From Flavobacterium sp. W4I14 (lineage in GTDB: Bacteria; Bacteroidota; Bacteroidia; Sphingobacteriales; Sphingobacteriaceae): a stretch of 64,000 nt of DNA. Positions 19,841-29,193 of this stretch are shown here, one piece after another. Numbering within the stretch: position 1 is the first letter of the stretch; the number at the start of each line of letters is the position of its first letter. The stretch is taken from assembly GCA_030817875.1 (NCBI GenBank), contig JAUSZU010000001.1, forward strand, positions 930,001-994,000. Direction: 5' to 3'. The position numbers were made by a program, and so were the translations under genes. The notes below the pieces were generated by a model. That model had not been told where the DNA came from. It did no database searches and saw only the letters and a program-made list of their open reading frames with translations.

Positions 19841-20674
19841 ATGGTTAAGTTAAAATCTCAGAAGGTCTTTGACCTGGAGTATTTTTTTGAGGTTTCGCCT
19901 GACTTTTTATGCATCGCGGGATTTGATGGATATTTCAAGAAGATCAACCCGGCGGTTTGCAAAGTACTTGGCTATTCTGAGCGTGAACTGTTTGCATCGC
20001 CGATTAATGCTTTTATCCATCCAAATGATAGGGAAAGGACAGCGGAAAAAAGGAAAGCGTTATTACAGGGACGTTCACTGCTGAATTTTGAGAACAGATA
20101 TGTGACCAAGGATGGCGCGGTCGTTTGGCTGAGCTGGACATCGGTGCCGATCAAAAAAGACAGCCTGGTCTTTGCCATTGCCAAGGACATAACCTATCGG
20201 AAGCAGCTTGAGGAGTATGAACGCATATCCGCTATACTTGGAATGATCAATGATGACCACAGTGCGAGGTTTAAACAGCCAATGTCGAGTGTGGATAGAA
20301 CTTTTGTGGCCTTTAAGGCTGAGGATAGCCAAAAAAATGTTGATGAGCCTTCGCAGTCCGACCAGTTCTGGCTCAACAGTTTTGAGAGGATCGTGCGCGA
20401 CCACGCTGGTAAGGCAGATCTCAATCTGGAACTGATCAGCGATGGACTGGCACTTAGCCAGCGGCAGTTATTCCGAAGGGTGCACAGCATACTAGGCATT
20501 ACTCCCAATAAGCTTGTTCGTGTGATACGGCTCCAACTGGCCTGGGAAGCGATCGCATCGGGCAAGTACCGTACGGTTAAAGAGATTTCAAGCATTGCTG
20601 GCTATAATTCACGGGGGCATTTTAACCGCCTGTTTTATGAGGTGTATGGTATCCATGTGGCCGAATTATTATAG
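19841..20674 (+). CDS. PAS domain fused to AraC-type DNA-binding domain
   Basis: 277 residues. N-terminal PAS/PAC at about 8-128 (SPDFLCIAGFDGYFKKINPAVC through VFAIAKDITYRKQLEE), then a linker, and an AraC-type double helix-turn-helix at about 180-277 (LISDGLALSQRQLFRRVHSILG; VKEISSIAGYNSRGHFNRLFYEVYG). It would bind DNA in response to a small molecule or redox state sensed by the PAS domain. The PAS module is very close to one in the 1510-residue protein at 55604 (shared DFDGYFKKINPA-like core). It is the first gene of a likely unit with a receiver and a DUF892 protein downstream. Confidence 0.9.
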   Translation: MVKLKSQKVFDLEYFFEVSPDFLCIAGFDGYFKKINPAVCKVLGYSERELFASPINAFIHPNDRERTAEKRKALLQGRSLLNFENRYVTKDGAVVWLSWTSVPIKKDSLVFAIAKDITYRKQLEEYERISAILGMINDDHSARFKQPMSSVDRTFVAFKAEDSQKNVDEPSQSDQFWLNSFERIVRDHAGKADLNLELISDGLALSQRQLFRRVHSILGITPNKLVRVIRLQLAWEAIASGKYRTVKEISSIAGYNSRGHFNRLFYEVYGIHVAELL

Positions 20675-20729
20675 GGACTGGGAATTACCTCCAAATTTTA
20701 ATGATATTAACTAATCTTTAACAGAACAA

Positions 20730-21092
20730 ATGGCTAAGCGTATATTGGTGATCGATGATGATGAGGACATTCTTTCTATTTTGGATATCCTATTTGTGGA
20801 AGAGGGATATGAGGTTGTCCTTCGAAATACAGGTGCTACTGCCGATCAGGTCAAGCTGATCGGACCGGATCTGATTCTGCTCGATGTTAGGATAAGTGGG
20901 TTTTCCAAGACCGGGGATGAAATCTGTGCGGAGATTAGACAGGAGTTGAAACTCACCGCTGTTCCAATTTTGTTGTTTTCAGCCGAGCCTGATGTGGAAC
21001 AACGAGCCAGCACGTGCGGGGCCAGCGGTTACCTTAACAAACCATTTGACATCGAAAGGCTTCTCGAAAAAGTGAAAGAATTCATAACTTAG
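20730..21092 (+). CDS. Single-domain response regulator (receiver)
   Basis: 120 residues, CheY-like. Acidic pocket at Asp10-Asp12 (VIDDDED), phospho-acceptor Asp52 (LILLDVRI), Ser at LLFSAEP and conserved Lys in YLNKPFD. No output domain, so it relays phosphate or acts by protein contact. Which kinase feeds it is not evident; several soluble PAS kinases are nearby. It is 55 bp after the PAS-AraC gene and 17 bp before the DUF892 gene. Confidence 0.93.
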   Translation: MAKRILVIDDDEDILSILDILFVEEGYEVVLRNTGATADQVKLIGPDLILLDVRISGFSKTGDEICAEIRQELKLTAVPILLFSAEPDVEQRASTCGASGYLNKPFDIERLLEKVKEFIT

Positions 21093-21109
21093 CGCTTTAA
21101 TGCGCTAAT

Positions 21110-21637
21110 ATGTCCGAAAAACCTGAAAAATCCCGTTCCTGGAAGAAGATAAACCTTGGGTCCGATAGACTAAAGGTTTTTTTTATAAAGCATCTTGACC
21201 GCATTTATGGTGCCAAGTTGCACTTGGTTTCAAAATTGCCAAGTTTAGCCGATGAAGCGGAGTTTGCCGATCTGAAGAATGCTATAGTTGAGACTGTTTC
21301 TGATGTGGAGAAACAGATTGCAAGAATGGAAGTTATATATTCCCTGCTGGATGCCGAGGTCTCAAGGGGAAGTATACACGGACTGACAGGTCTTATTCAG
21401 GACGCTTTCGAGGCGATTAATGAGCAGATAGGTGAGCCTGAACTTCGCGACCTTTCGATCATTTTCTATTTGCAGAACATTGAAAGCATCGAAATGGCCT
21501 CTTTTCAGATTCTTCAGATGGCGGCGGTCAAACTTAAGAACAAACACATCAGCCAATTGCTAAAAGAAAACTATGACGAGGCAAAAGCTGACCGTACCTT
21601 GCTATTGCTGATTTCATCTAAATATATTACCAACTAG
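21110..21637 (+). CDS. DUF892 (YciE/YciF-like) ferritin-fold protein
   Basis: 175 residues, nearly all helical. It matches DUF892 in outline: FFIKHLDRIYGAKLHLVSKLPSLAD, a second helix with VEKQIARMEVIYSLLDAE, a short GLIQDAFEAINEQ segment, then FYLQNIESIEMASFQILQMAA and a final helix with NYDEAKADRTL. The family has a ferritin-like four-helix bundle and is often stress-induced; its reaction is unknown. Acidic residues of a metal site appear partly present, so metal binding is uncertain. Probably co-transcribed with the receiver 17 bp upstream. Confidence 0.8.
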   Translation: MSEKPEKSRSWKKINLGSDRLKVFFIKHLDRIYGAKLHLVSKLPSLADEAEFADLKNAIVETVSDVEKQIARMEVIYSLLDAEVSRGSIHGLTGLIQDAFEAINEQIGEPELRDLSIIFYLQNIESIEMASFQILQMAAVKLKNKHISQLLKENYDEAKADRTLLLLISSKYITN

Positions 21638-21835
21638 TTCTGTTGAAATACCTTTGAAGCGATTACACATTAATATTGCCAATAATTTTCTTTCTTGCTA
21701 AATGATAAACTTTGATCGTGTGGAACGGTACCACAATCGCTCTAGGCAGTAAAACGACTTAGCATTAATAGCAAATATAAATCAGCGCTGCCCCGAACTT
21801 TTCGCGAAATAAATTGTTGAACCATAAAAAGCACT

Positions 21836-22006
21836 ATGGAAACCACAGGAGACCGTGAACAGCCGAAAAAAGAAACGGGAGCGCAAAAGGTGCTCCTGGA
21901 TCCTGCCATCACCGCAGAGACCGACGAACTGGATCCCAGATTCCAGCAGGATCAGACAATTAATGACAAGCCAGCAGATAAAGGCAATAATATACCTAAT
22001 CAATAA
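21836..22006 (+). CDS. Small hydrophilic protein, 56 aa
   Basis: ATG 21836 to TAA 22006, 56 codons plus stop. Highly polar and proline/acid rich (METTGDREQPKKETGAQ; DELDPRFQQDQ), no signal or membrane segment, so probably disordered. It is followed after 6 bp by the 81-aa ORF, which suggests a two-gene unit. Not recognised; similar short stress-type proteins are common in Sphingobacteriaceae. Confidence 0.55.
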   Translation: METTGDREQPKKETGAQKVLLDPAITAETDELDPRFQQDQTINDKPADKGNNIPNQ

Positions 22007-22012
22007 CAGAAC

Positions 22013-22258
22013 ATGGAACAGTTCAGAATAGAAGTGGCAGTAGAGAACCAGGGCAGGTTTTACGACATCCGCCCTTTAGGAAATGCCCGGTATGAAATAT
22101 CAGAAAACGGTGAGGTAATCGGCACCATTCAATTGGATGAGAGAGATCATGCCCGCTGCGAAAGCCAGGGCTGTGAACTGGACCTCCCTGCATTGCATGC
22201 AGTCCGCGAAGGCATACAGGCTCATGAAGGCTGGGATGAGGCTATAGGGCACGCCTAA
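22013..22258 (+). CDS. Small conserved-looking protein, 81 aa
   Basis: 81 residues: FRIEVAVENQGRFYDIRPLG, YEISENGEVIGTIQLDE, then ELDLPALHAVREGIQAHEGW. The pattern suggests three to four beta strands followed by one helix. No signal peptide. It lies 6 bp after the 56-aa ORF. Function not known to me; codon use and composition resemble the flanking genes, so I take it as real. Confidence 0.65.
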   Translation: MEQFRIEVAVENQGRFYDIRPLGNARYEISENGEVIGTIQLDERDHARCESQGCELDLPALHAVREGIQAHEGWDEAIGHA

Positions 22259-22758
22259 CAAAGCTTGGTCGTTAATGTAAAGTGGCTTTGCAACTCTGAG
22301 CCAGCTCTCCAAGTTGACTTGCCTAGCTAATTTTTTGGTAATGAGTTTCATATTTTCGCCAGCTGATCTAGTAGGCAGTTCAGTACAGATTTATGAATAA
22401 GAATTTCATAAATCCTTTCCGGTCAAAATGACTTTCTGATTTTTCCATTCTATAATCTTCCTATATCTTTCCCATTAGGACATCGAGCATTCCAAGGAGT
22501 ATGTTGATGTTGTTGCGGAACTGTTTAGCATTGCTAAGTACAGCGTATTCATGGATCTTGAGGCTTGTTAAGAATATATTGGACCTTAAGGTATTGAGTT
22601 TCTCTGATGACCATGGATTACTTTTATGAAAAGCGGATCTGTCTTCTGTATAGGCTTTGTACAGGTTTCAGCAGCTAGGTTATCATTGGCCTAGCTGATA
22701 TAAAGCATTTGGATTCCATTAGGTTTAGATAAAAAAGCCATTGGCAATTAAATAGTAA

Positions 22759-22965
22759 TTCAGTGATTTTAATAGGTCCGTACAGGGACGAAATATAAAT
22801 AATAATGAAAGTTATGGATCTTGCGGGCAGGGCGATCAGGGTGGACGATTTGGTAGGCAGGCAGACCTTTATAGAAACCAATATCATGAAGACCTAAGGT
22901 TTACGGAGTTGGACAAAAGGCTCCGTACATATTGGGAAGATTTTTATCAGAAACTGATTGCTTAA
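22759..22965 (+). pseudogene. 68-codon open frame without ATG, likely 3' remnant
   Basis: Open from 22759 (after TAA) to TAA 22965 with no ATG. The last 35 residues look protein-like (RQADLYRNQYHEDL; TELDKRLRTYWEDFYQKLIA), with an N-terminal Gly/Asn/Gln-rich part. I read it as the 3' end of a decayed gene; a GTG/TTG-started small protein is the alternative. Confidence 0.4.
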
Positions 22966-22985
22966 GATAATAGATTAAAATCGGG

Positions 22986-23010
22986 TCTGGCCGTCCACTG
23001 GACGGCCAGA
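22986..23010. repeat. Perfect 11-bp inverted repeat
   Basis: TCTGGCCGTCC and GGACGGCCAGA around a 3-nt loop, GC-rich in an AT-rich setting, without a T tract on either side. It lies 86 bp beyond the 3' end of the minus-strand thioredoxin-fold gene and could be an RNA 3'-end structure. Confidence 0.6.
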
Positions 23011-23096
23011 AGCCTCGCGTCCTGCGGACAATCTGCTGGAATTATTGGTCCGTTTTTGGACTGCATTAATTAATTGTTTTTTAACGATTTAATTTA

Positions 23097-25031
23097 TTAT
23101 TTCCAATAAGCATCGGTAAACTTTTCAGGAAAGTATTTACTGAATTCACTTTGTAGATTGTATGATGAAAAGTTATCGTCTTGTATCTTTCCTTCTGCGG
23201 TCACCAAAACGTAACGGGGTATACCGTTAAATTTGAATAGTTCCCTTAATGCTAAATATTCATCTGCTTTAATTCTGTGTGTATTGATCATTGAATTTTT
23301 TACAATATAATCATCATAAAAAGCAGCTTCTGTACTCTCTGAATCCGTTATAAATACAAAATCAAAATCAGGATTATCCTGGTATTTCTTTCTCATTGAC
23401 AAGCTGGTCTCTATTCCGCTGCGGCAAGGGCCACACCACTGCGCCCAAAAATCAACGATTAAGATTTTTCCTTTTAATGGATTGATGACTTTCTTGAATA
23501 CATCTGCAGCGGTGCTATTAGGCAGCTCGTAAGCTACATTGCCTATTTTGTATTTGTCGTACATCCGATTCATTTCGCTGACCACAAATGGCTCTTTTAT
23601 GCTTTGTGACAAGAAAGTAGTTTCTTTAGCAAAATTTTTATTTTTGTATTGGTTAAATTTAAAGTTTGAAGTTAATGAACGAAGCTTGGCTATATCAAAA
23701 ACCAGTGATGATTTCTTGTTTTTAGTAAGATATGCAGAATCTAATTTTAAATAGCCATTATTATCACGATCGTAGAGTAATGCTCTTTCGTATACAGGCG
23801 AAAATTCAAAGCGATTAATGAACGTTGAAAATTCATGGGAAATTAACAGCGACTCATCGTCTAAGTTTATTTTATTTAAAAAATCGAAATAATTAGCGGG
23901 CATAGGCAACTTTAGGATTTCATTATCTGGTTTTTGCTTCCGGTAATACCCACGCGAATTCTCATAATCAAAAAGATAGTTGGCATAAGTCAGATCGACT
24001 TGGTTGACTATCATTTTTTTGATGTTGTCCGGTATCTTATTTATAGACATTGTACTATCTGCGCTCTTCCTCGCTTTTTCCCAATTTTGAAGTTGAACGT
24101 TTTTAAAGTCTTCCGGTTTTTGTTTTTCTATAAAGTCTTCTAGCTTAGCATAGTCAGGCCTGATAAACTTAATAGAGGCCAGCATTTCGTTAACCGATTT
24201 ATTTATCCCCAGGTATTGTATATTTTTAAATTCATACGACCTATCGCGGTATCTATCGGCCAATAAAAAATCGTCCCAATTTAAAATTATACCCGTTACC
24301 GTCCCAGGTTCGGCATAAAAACTAATGTTTTGATTATTGAAAAATATATTGCTGGAAATTGGATGTATAGCCAACATACTACATTCAAATCGTCCGTCTT
24401 CATATATTCTTACTATAGTCGGAAAGTCTTCTCTGGTGAGGCTATTTTGGTGATAGATAATACCACTGGCAAACCCTGCTCTTTTATCATATCCTTTAAT
24501 GTAGCCAACAATTTTAATCGAATCGTTCACATAAAACTGGTTTGGATTTATTTTGCGCTTATTGCCCGTAATTTGTACATTCAGCCATTTCGAAACATTT
24601 TCAGGTATTGAGTTCGTTTTATCTGTTTTAGGTCTTTTTTGTAATGAAATTCCGTAAACGGAAGTTTTGCCCTCATCTCCGTAGTTTAGGTACTTTACCT
24701 TTTTGTCCAGTTTTGGAAAAATCAACTTGACCGAGGTATCACCGGATTTTGGCGTCCACAATTTTGTGTTAAATTGAGCACCTTCAATAGCTTTTACAGT
24801 ATATTTCTCTCCTGTATCTGCATTTTCTAAATATGCTTTATTGCTGAAGGTAGTCCACCATTTTGGTAAAAAGCTGATCTTGACCTCAACAATAGTCGCG
24901 GTGTCAATTAGTGTGATTTTATCAATATGATAAATGCCTGTATTGGTAAATTCGCTTTGAGGATTGTTTATGGTTTGTGATTTGGTTATAAATACAACAA
25001 AAAGCAACGAGAGCGCGATAAAGTATTTCAT
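23097..25031 (-). CDS. Large periplasmic TlpA-like thioredoxin-fold protein
   Basis: 644 residues with a signal peptide (MKYFIALSLLFVVFITKSQ). The N-terminal ~500 residues are not recognised in detail; they begin with beta-rich segments (YHIDKITLIDTATIVEVKIS; WTPKSGDTSVKLIFPKLD) as in other Bacteroidota redoxin proteins with variable N-domains. The last ~140 residues are a thioredoxin fold with DFWAQWCGPC (Cys533 and Cys536) and cis-Pro in NGIPRYVLVTAEGKI. Probable role: thiol-disulfide exchange on an exported partner. It is monocistronic, with no neighbour on the same strand nearer than 211 bp. Confidence 0.85.
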   Translation of the reverse strand: MKYFIALSLLFVVFITKSQTINNPQSEFTNTGIYHIDKITLIDTATIVEVKISFLPKWWTTFSNKAYLENADTGEKYTVKAIEGAQFNTKLWTPKSGDTSVKLIFPKLDKKVKYLNYGDEGKTSVYGISLQKRPKTDKTNSIPENVSKWLNVQITGNKRKINPNQFYVNDSIKIVGYIKGYDKRAGFASGIIYHQNSLTREDFPTIVRIYEDGRFECSMLAIHPISSNIFFNNQNISFYAEPGTVTGIILNWDDFLLADRYRDRSYEFKNIQYLGINKSVNEMLASIKFIRPDYAKLEDFIEKQKPEDFKNVQLQNWEKARKSADSTMSINKIPDNIKKMIVNQVDLTYANYLFDYENSRGYYRKQKPDNEILKLPMPANYFDFLNKINLDDESLLISHEFSTFINRFEFSPVYERALLYDRDNNGYLKLDSAYLTKNKKSSLVFDIAKLRSLTSNFKFNQYKNKNFAKETTFLSQSIKEPFVVSEMNRMYDKYKIGNVAYELPNSTAADVFKKVINPLKGKILIVDFWAQWCGPCRSGIETSLSMRKKYQDNPDFDFVFITDSESTEAAFYDDYIVKNSMINTHRIKADEYLALRELFKFNGIPRYVLVTAEGKIQDDNFSSYNLQSEFSKYFPEKFTDAYWK

Positions 25032-25242
25032 GGATTGTGATAATTGGATTAAGTATTTTTGATACAGGTTTTTGAGCGGTTTATTAGTGTAATTTCAAAT
25101 GTACACAATGAAAGCATTTATAACATTCGTTTATTGAGACAATTTTCTAAATGAATTTATATTTCTAGGCAATGAATGTAAAAGATTCCTCTTGCCATTT
25201 AGTCGGGACGAATTGATACGGAATTATGACTTTAAGATTTGA

Positions 25243-26445
25243 TTAAATGCTGGTAGTTTTATCAAAATAAACGATCATATCAAAGTTTTTTGACATGGAT
25301 AATTTTTTTCCTTCTGGAGAACTTAATGAGCCAATGCTCCTCATTATCAAAGGCTGGGTAAGGAATTGGTTTAGTACCTTTTCTTGGGAAGCGACATTGA
25401 TGTCCAAGATAAAGTTTTTGTATTCGCACTGGTTAAAAAAATACTCATACCACTTTCTAGAATCCACTTCGGGATAATAGTATTGCTGAAATCCTTGCAA
25501 CGGCTTGTTTTTGGCAATTAAAACATTTACGTATGCTTTTCCCGAGTTAAAATCGGTGCCGATAACATAATATCTAGATCCATATTTTTTGTTGAGATGA
25601 GTTCCCAGGGTAGAATAATTATGCAATTGCTCTTTTGCAAGATGCCCGTTATGTGCCCATACAATTAACTTTTTATCTTTGACCCGTTCCTTTATCCAAG
25701 TTGCGTTTTTTGCCATATACTGATCCCTTATCGATCTGCTAGTATCGTAACTTATAAGCTGCCGGAGCATTTCTACATATTGTCGGCAGCCGTCTGACAG
25801 TTGCACTGTTTGAAGTCTCGACAGCATTGATTTGATCCCTTGCATTTCCTGCTTGGTCAATTCAGTATTGAAAGGTTTTGCAAGATAGGTCTGCATCAAA
25901 TCCTTATCTAACCTATCGAGCTGGGGAATTACAGCTATCAATTTGTTAAATATGTTGGTATAGTTTCTGCTTTCCAGACCGTAGATCTGGACTTTATCTG
26001 GATCAGATTTGTTTAGATTGTATAGTCTAAGCCATTCGATCATTGGACGATTGGTCATCATGATGGCGGTGCCTGCGACATACTTAATGGTATCTACCTC
26101 ACCAAGGATGTAGTTATTAATGAACTCTATGGCAAGAAAATCACTTTCGAACGCAATCGCTTTATAGCTAAGATTTGTCACCAAAAATCTAACCAGGCGA
26201 TCCTTATAATCGAAAACTTCCGCGGTGCCATGCGTTACTTCACCCAAAGCAATCAACTCCTTGTCTTTCAGTGTTTCCTTTAAAAAACCTATGTCCGTGA
26301 AGTTGGTATTTCCCCGTATACTTTCGATTGGTTTAATTACTTTGTTGAGGTTAGTTAAGATTATGGCATCGCTTTGTTGTGCAAGAATTTGCATTGGAGC
26401 GAGAGCCAGTATAGATAATAATAACAATAAGTTTTTACTGGTCAT
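25243..26445 (-). CDS. Erythromycin-esterase family protein, exported
   Basis: 400 residues; signal peptide MTSKNLLLLLSILALAPMQILAQ. The body matches the erythromycin-esterase family (PF05139): LIALGEVTHGTAE with the conserved Glu/His, AIAFESDF, the IRDQYMAKNATWI segment, and WAHNGHLAK. EreA/EreB open the macrolide lactone ring, but the family is broad and most members have unknown substrates; periplasmic export differs from classic Ere enzymes, so resistance should not be assumed. Monocistronic. Confidence 0.85.
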   Translation of the reverse strand: MTSKNLLLLLSILALAPMQILAQQSDAIILTNLNKVIKPIESIRGNTNFTDIGFLKETLKDKELIALGEVTHGTAEVFDYKDRLVRFLVTNLSYKAIAFESDFLAIEFINNYILGEVDTIKYVAGTAIMMTNRPMIEWLRLYNLNKSDPDKVQIYGLESRNYTNIFNKLIAVIPQLDRLDKDLMQTYLAKPFNTELTKQEMQGIKSMLSRLQTVQLSDGCRQYVEMLRQLISYDTSRSIRDQYMAKNATWIKERVKDKKLIVWAHNGHLAKEQLHNYSTLGTHLNKKYGSRYYVIGTDFNSGKAYVNVLIAKNKPLQGFQQYYYPEVDSRKWYEYFFNQCEYKNFILDINVASQEKVLNQFLTQPLIMRSIGSLSSPEGKKLSMSKNFDMIVYFDKTTSI

Positions 26446-26726
26446 ACAGAAAGAATTTCATTCTAAACATAATATTAATCGGTCAAACAAGCTATAGTTT
26501 AACATAAATTAACTCACTATGAGATTTAGGATATTAGAAAAATTGTAAATGAAATAATTACTCCTTGCCATAAATCACTCATAGCTTACAGCTAAAAGGA
26601 AGATCTGGATTAGATAAGCATCGCATCGAAAAACTGAAACTATAGAGACCATTAAGTAAATCAGAATTGATAATCATTGCCATATTATAAGATGTTCGTT
26701 TTGGGGCTATTAATCTTTCTCTGGGA

Positions 26727-27191
26727 TCAGCCTTTTTCCAGGTCAATATTTTCTTTTAATTTAAGTAATTCTTCTTTCGTAAACTTTCCTGCCATGCTCA
26801 TTTTGTTTCCAGAAAATCTACCAAATATCGTTGAAACTTGAATAAGCTTGGAATTTATTACAAGCCCCATCTCCCGTCTTGCTCCAGAACCATCGGATAA
26901 CGATGCTAGTTTTAATCTTGCATCGTTATCTAGGGTAAAATTTAGTATTGGATTATCCTTATTACTGTATCTTGCAGTAGCGAGTTCTACACTTAATATA
27001 TGGTTAATTGATATAAATATATCCTTTTCGATTTTATATGTTTTCTCAGTTTTATCTAAATTAATTGAAATCGAGTTTTTATTCTCCGTTATTAAATACC
27101 ATCCGGATGGTAAGCTATTTTTAGAATTTAAACTTAGCGGGTTACTAGATGAAATGATCAGTATGATTATAATATTAACAAGTATTTTCAT
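26727..27191 (-). CDS. Exported small protein with SecD-head-like domain
   Basis: 154 residues with a hydrophobic N-terminus (MKILVNIIIILIISSSNPLS). The C-terminal ~80 residues resemble the P1-head subdomain of SecD/SecDF: an FTLDNDARLKLASLSDG helix, EMGLVINSKLIQVSTIFGRF, then GNKMSMAGKFTKEELLKLKENI, matching the family pattern of FT..A...LA, G..LAIVLDG..IS.P.I and ISG.FT.EEA..L. Full SecD regions are absent. It is likely a stand-alone envelope protein of unknown role. Lower GC than its neighbours. Confidence 0.55.
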   Translation of the reverse strand: MKILVNIIIILIISSSNPLSLNSKNSLPSGWYLITENKNSISINLDKTEKTYKIEKDIFISINHILSVELATARYSNKDNPILNFTLDNDARLKLASLSDGSGARREMGLVINSKLIQVSTIFGRFSGNKMSMAGKFTKEELLKLKENIDLEKG

Positions 27192-27352
27192 AATTCTAAT
27201 ATAGCTATTAAATAGTTTTGCAAATTATGGTAGGCTAAATATACTTATTATCGTTTGAGGTTTAATTCCCCAGGTTACCCACTTTGCTTTTGGATATTGC
27301 TGTTGTGCGCCTAATACCAGCAAAATGCTTTTTTATTAAATTAAAAAAAGGA

Positions 27353-27369
27353 GACGGAAACTTTCCGCC
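27353..27369 (-). terminator. Terminator of the choloylglycine-hydrolase-family gene
   Basis: On the minus strand a 7-bp stem (GGCGGAA/TTCCGTC, one G-T pair) with a 3-nt loop is followed closely by a T7 tract (27343-27349), 16 bp after the stop codon. Confidence 0.65.
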
Positions 27370-27384
27370 CCTGATAGTATAACG

Positions 27385-28464
27385 TTATGAAGCCAAAGCT
27401 GAAGCTTTTTGGAGGTCAGCCATATTGATGATCGTCGGACCCTGATTGATGCTCAAATATTCTATTCCATCGCCCTGGAAGGTCCAGTTGGCGAGGTCTA
27501 TTAAGCGGATCGTTCTGTCGCCTTCGGTATGGAAATAAAACTTTGCTCCCTCAAGATCGCTCGCCACAGTCCACTCTGTATATTCTGCCGGGTTGCTACT
27601 CGTAGGGTCAATGATTGTACCCAATGGGATATCAAAGGCATCCAAAATATGGAAGGCCTGAAGTATGGCATCCTGAGTGGTTTTTTCAGGTGCAGAATAC
27701 TGCGAGTAGGCTACAGCACGCACAAACCGCGATGGTGGGGTATAATCTCCCGGTAGTCCGAGAAAACCGGATCCTTGCCCTAAGGGTAAGATGGAAACCT
27801 TTTTAGCAGGATCGGTGGCGTTTTTAAGCTGCCATGATGGGATGTCGTTTTGGCTCAGGTTGACATAGTTACCCAGGTTGGTCAAATGCCAGTTGTAATT
27901 GGGTGCATTGGTAAGCACACCCACGGGATTTTCAAGCACGCTAAGGTTTCCGCCAATATATTCGATTACCAGCACGTTGCCAAGCTTGTCGTGTACATTA
28001 TAGTGAAGGGGCTGTGGACTGCCTGAACCGCTTGGGTTGGATGAGTTGACCAGGATCTGCGTTACCGCGGTTTTGACCTCATCTACCGTGGCGCAGGTTG
28101 ACAGTAGGTAAGTGGGAAGATCGGTAGAGCACATGGAGTTGGAAGAATCTCCCGGCGGTACATCCTGATATCCGGCATAATTTACAAAGTAAAAAGCTCC
28201 GACACATAGTCCTTCTGAATTAATGCCGTCAATGATCCTTTCCAGTCCAAGCCCGTTCAGGCCGGTAATGGTATACAAAGAGGACCAGGTTTTACCGGGA
28301 AGTGTCTGTGCGCCCGTACCTGTAGTGGTCTGTACGCCCACACCTGTAAATGTAACGTTTTTTGGAATCACCAATGCCTTGGACTTAAGTGGGGTTGCAA
28401 ATTCCATTGTGCGGCCATAGATCGGTGAACCGCTGGTTGTTCTGAGTTGAATTCCTGTACACAT
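27385..28464 (-). CDS. Choloylglycine hydrolase family (penicillin V acylase/bile-salt-hydrolase-like) Ntn amidase
   Basis: 359 residues starting MCTGIQLRTTSGSPIYGRTMEF: Cys2 becomes the N-terminal nucleophile after Met removal, and Arg18 in GRTMEF is the conserved partner. Further family features are GINSEGLCVGAFYF, the TDLPTYLLSTCATVDEVK segment, VIEYIGG, GVLTNAPNYNWHL (Asn of the oxyanion site) and SRFVRAVAYS. These enzymes cleave linear amide bonds: penicillin V, conjugated bile salts or N-acyl homoserine lactones. No signal peptide in front of Cys2, so it is cytosolic or unusual in export. A terminator follows. The substrate cannot be decided from sequence. Confidence 0.9.
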   Translation of the reverse strand: MCTGIQLRTTSGSPIYGRTMEFATPLKSKALVIPKNVTFTGVGVQTTTGTGAQTLPGKTWSSLYTITGLNGLGLERIIDGINSEGLCVGAFYFVNYAGYQDVPPGDSSNSMCSTDLPTYLLSTCATVDEVKTAVTQILVNSSNPSGSGSPQPLHYNVHDKLGNVLVIEYIGGNLSVLENPVGVLTNAPNYNWHLTNLGNYVNLSQNDIPSWQLKNATDPAKKVSILPLGQGSGFLGLPGDYTPPSRFVRAVAYSQYSAPEKTTQDAILQAFHILDAFDIPLGTIIDPTSSNPAEYTEWTVASDLEGAKFYFHTEGDRTIRLIDLANWTFQGDGIEYLSINQGPTIINMADLQKASALAS

Positions 28465-29059
28465 GAGATTGTTTTTGATTTAATGTTTAATTAGATAAAT
28501 GATGAATGTTTTGTAATACGTTTTGGTAGTTTAAATTACAAATGTTTTTTTTATATGGCCATATTCTGGAATATGGCATGGATCAATTGCTGAACTAAAA
28601 TTTGGTGAGCTTTGTTGCTGTACCACAATGGTTTATGATCCGTATGCCTTGTGATTGATTTGAGGGGATTTTGTTGGTATTCATGAGTATTCATTTGAGC
28701 AGGTTCTGCTAAGAATCTTTTTATTCATTGTGATATTTCGCACGACAAGTACTTTCAGGACGAGTCAATTTAGCATTGCTGATTCAAATGATCTTTAATT
28801 ACACTTAAATTATCTCTGGGCGGAAAAGTGATGATTGGCTGAATCAATTGAATACTATCCAAATCCTGAATATTGTATGGTAATGTACTGCAGATGCCAT
28901 CAATCTGGCAGATATGCCATAAGAAGTTCGATAAATTGAATCCGGATAAATTCAGTGAATGAACTTTATATTTTACCTGTTGTCTCCGATAGGGGACAGG
29001 GGCTTCTCGCTGATACGATTGCCTTTATATTAAGTCAGGTATGGAGGCGATATTTTTAA
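28465..29059. other. Gene-free stretch
   Basis: 595 bp upstream of the Ntn amidase gene. Apart from the palindrome at 28558-28577 nothing coding is recognised. Confidence 0.5.
28558..28577. promoter_or_regulatory. 20-bp palindrome upstream of the Ntn amidase gene
   Basis: Perfect 9-bp arms GCCATATTC and GAATATGGC with a 2-nt spacer, 94 bp upstream of the minus-strand start at 28464. The shape fits a dimeric repressor site; the regulator is unknown. Confidence 0.5.
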
Positions 29060-29188
29060 TTAATCAAAATCAAGCAAATTAAACAAGTACCAACATCTAT
29101 AATGCATGAGGGCTTGCATCAAACAATTTCAAAGCAGGAATTAGCGGATTTACTTGCATTCCTTGCTTCTTTGAAAAAGAAAGGTTAA
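29060..29188 (+). pseudogene. 3' remnant of a heme/PQQ-type dehydrogenase gene
   Basis: The frame is open from 29060 to TAA 29188 (42 codons) and reads VPTSIMHEGLHQTISKQELA then DLLAFLASLKKKG. This is the characteristic C-terminal tail of membrane-bound dehydrogenase/heme-binding domain proteins, where the pattern is S.MP.GL...IS.QE.ADLLAFL.SL. Nothing upstream supplies the rest of the protein, so I call a 3' relic. It could be a piece left by a deletion. Confidence 0.55.
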
Positions 29189-29193
29189 TACGC

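Larger units (their letters stand above)
22259..23096. other. Gene-poor stretch with relics
   Basis: Contains the 68-codon frame and inverted repeat listed separately. A further 30-codon protein-like stretch at about 22480-22572 (EYVDVVAELFSIAKYSVFMD, then a stop) suggests another gene remnant. No intact gene. Confidence 0.5.

Noticed and set aside
25243..26445. Macrolide-resistance gene
   Set aside because: It belongs to the erythromycin-esterase superfamily, but export and broad family function do not justify a resistance call.
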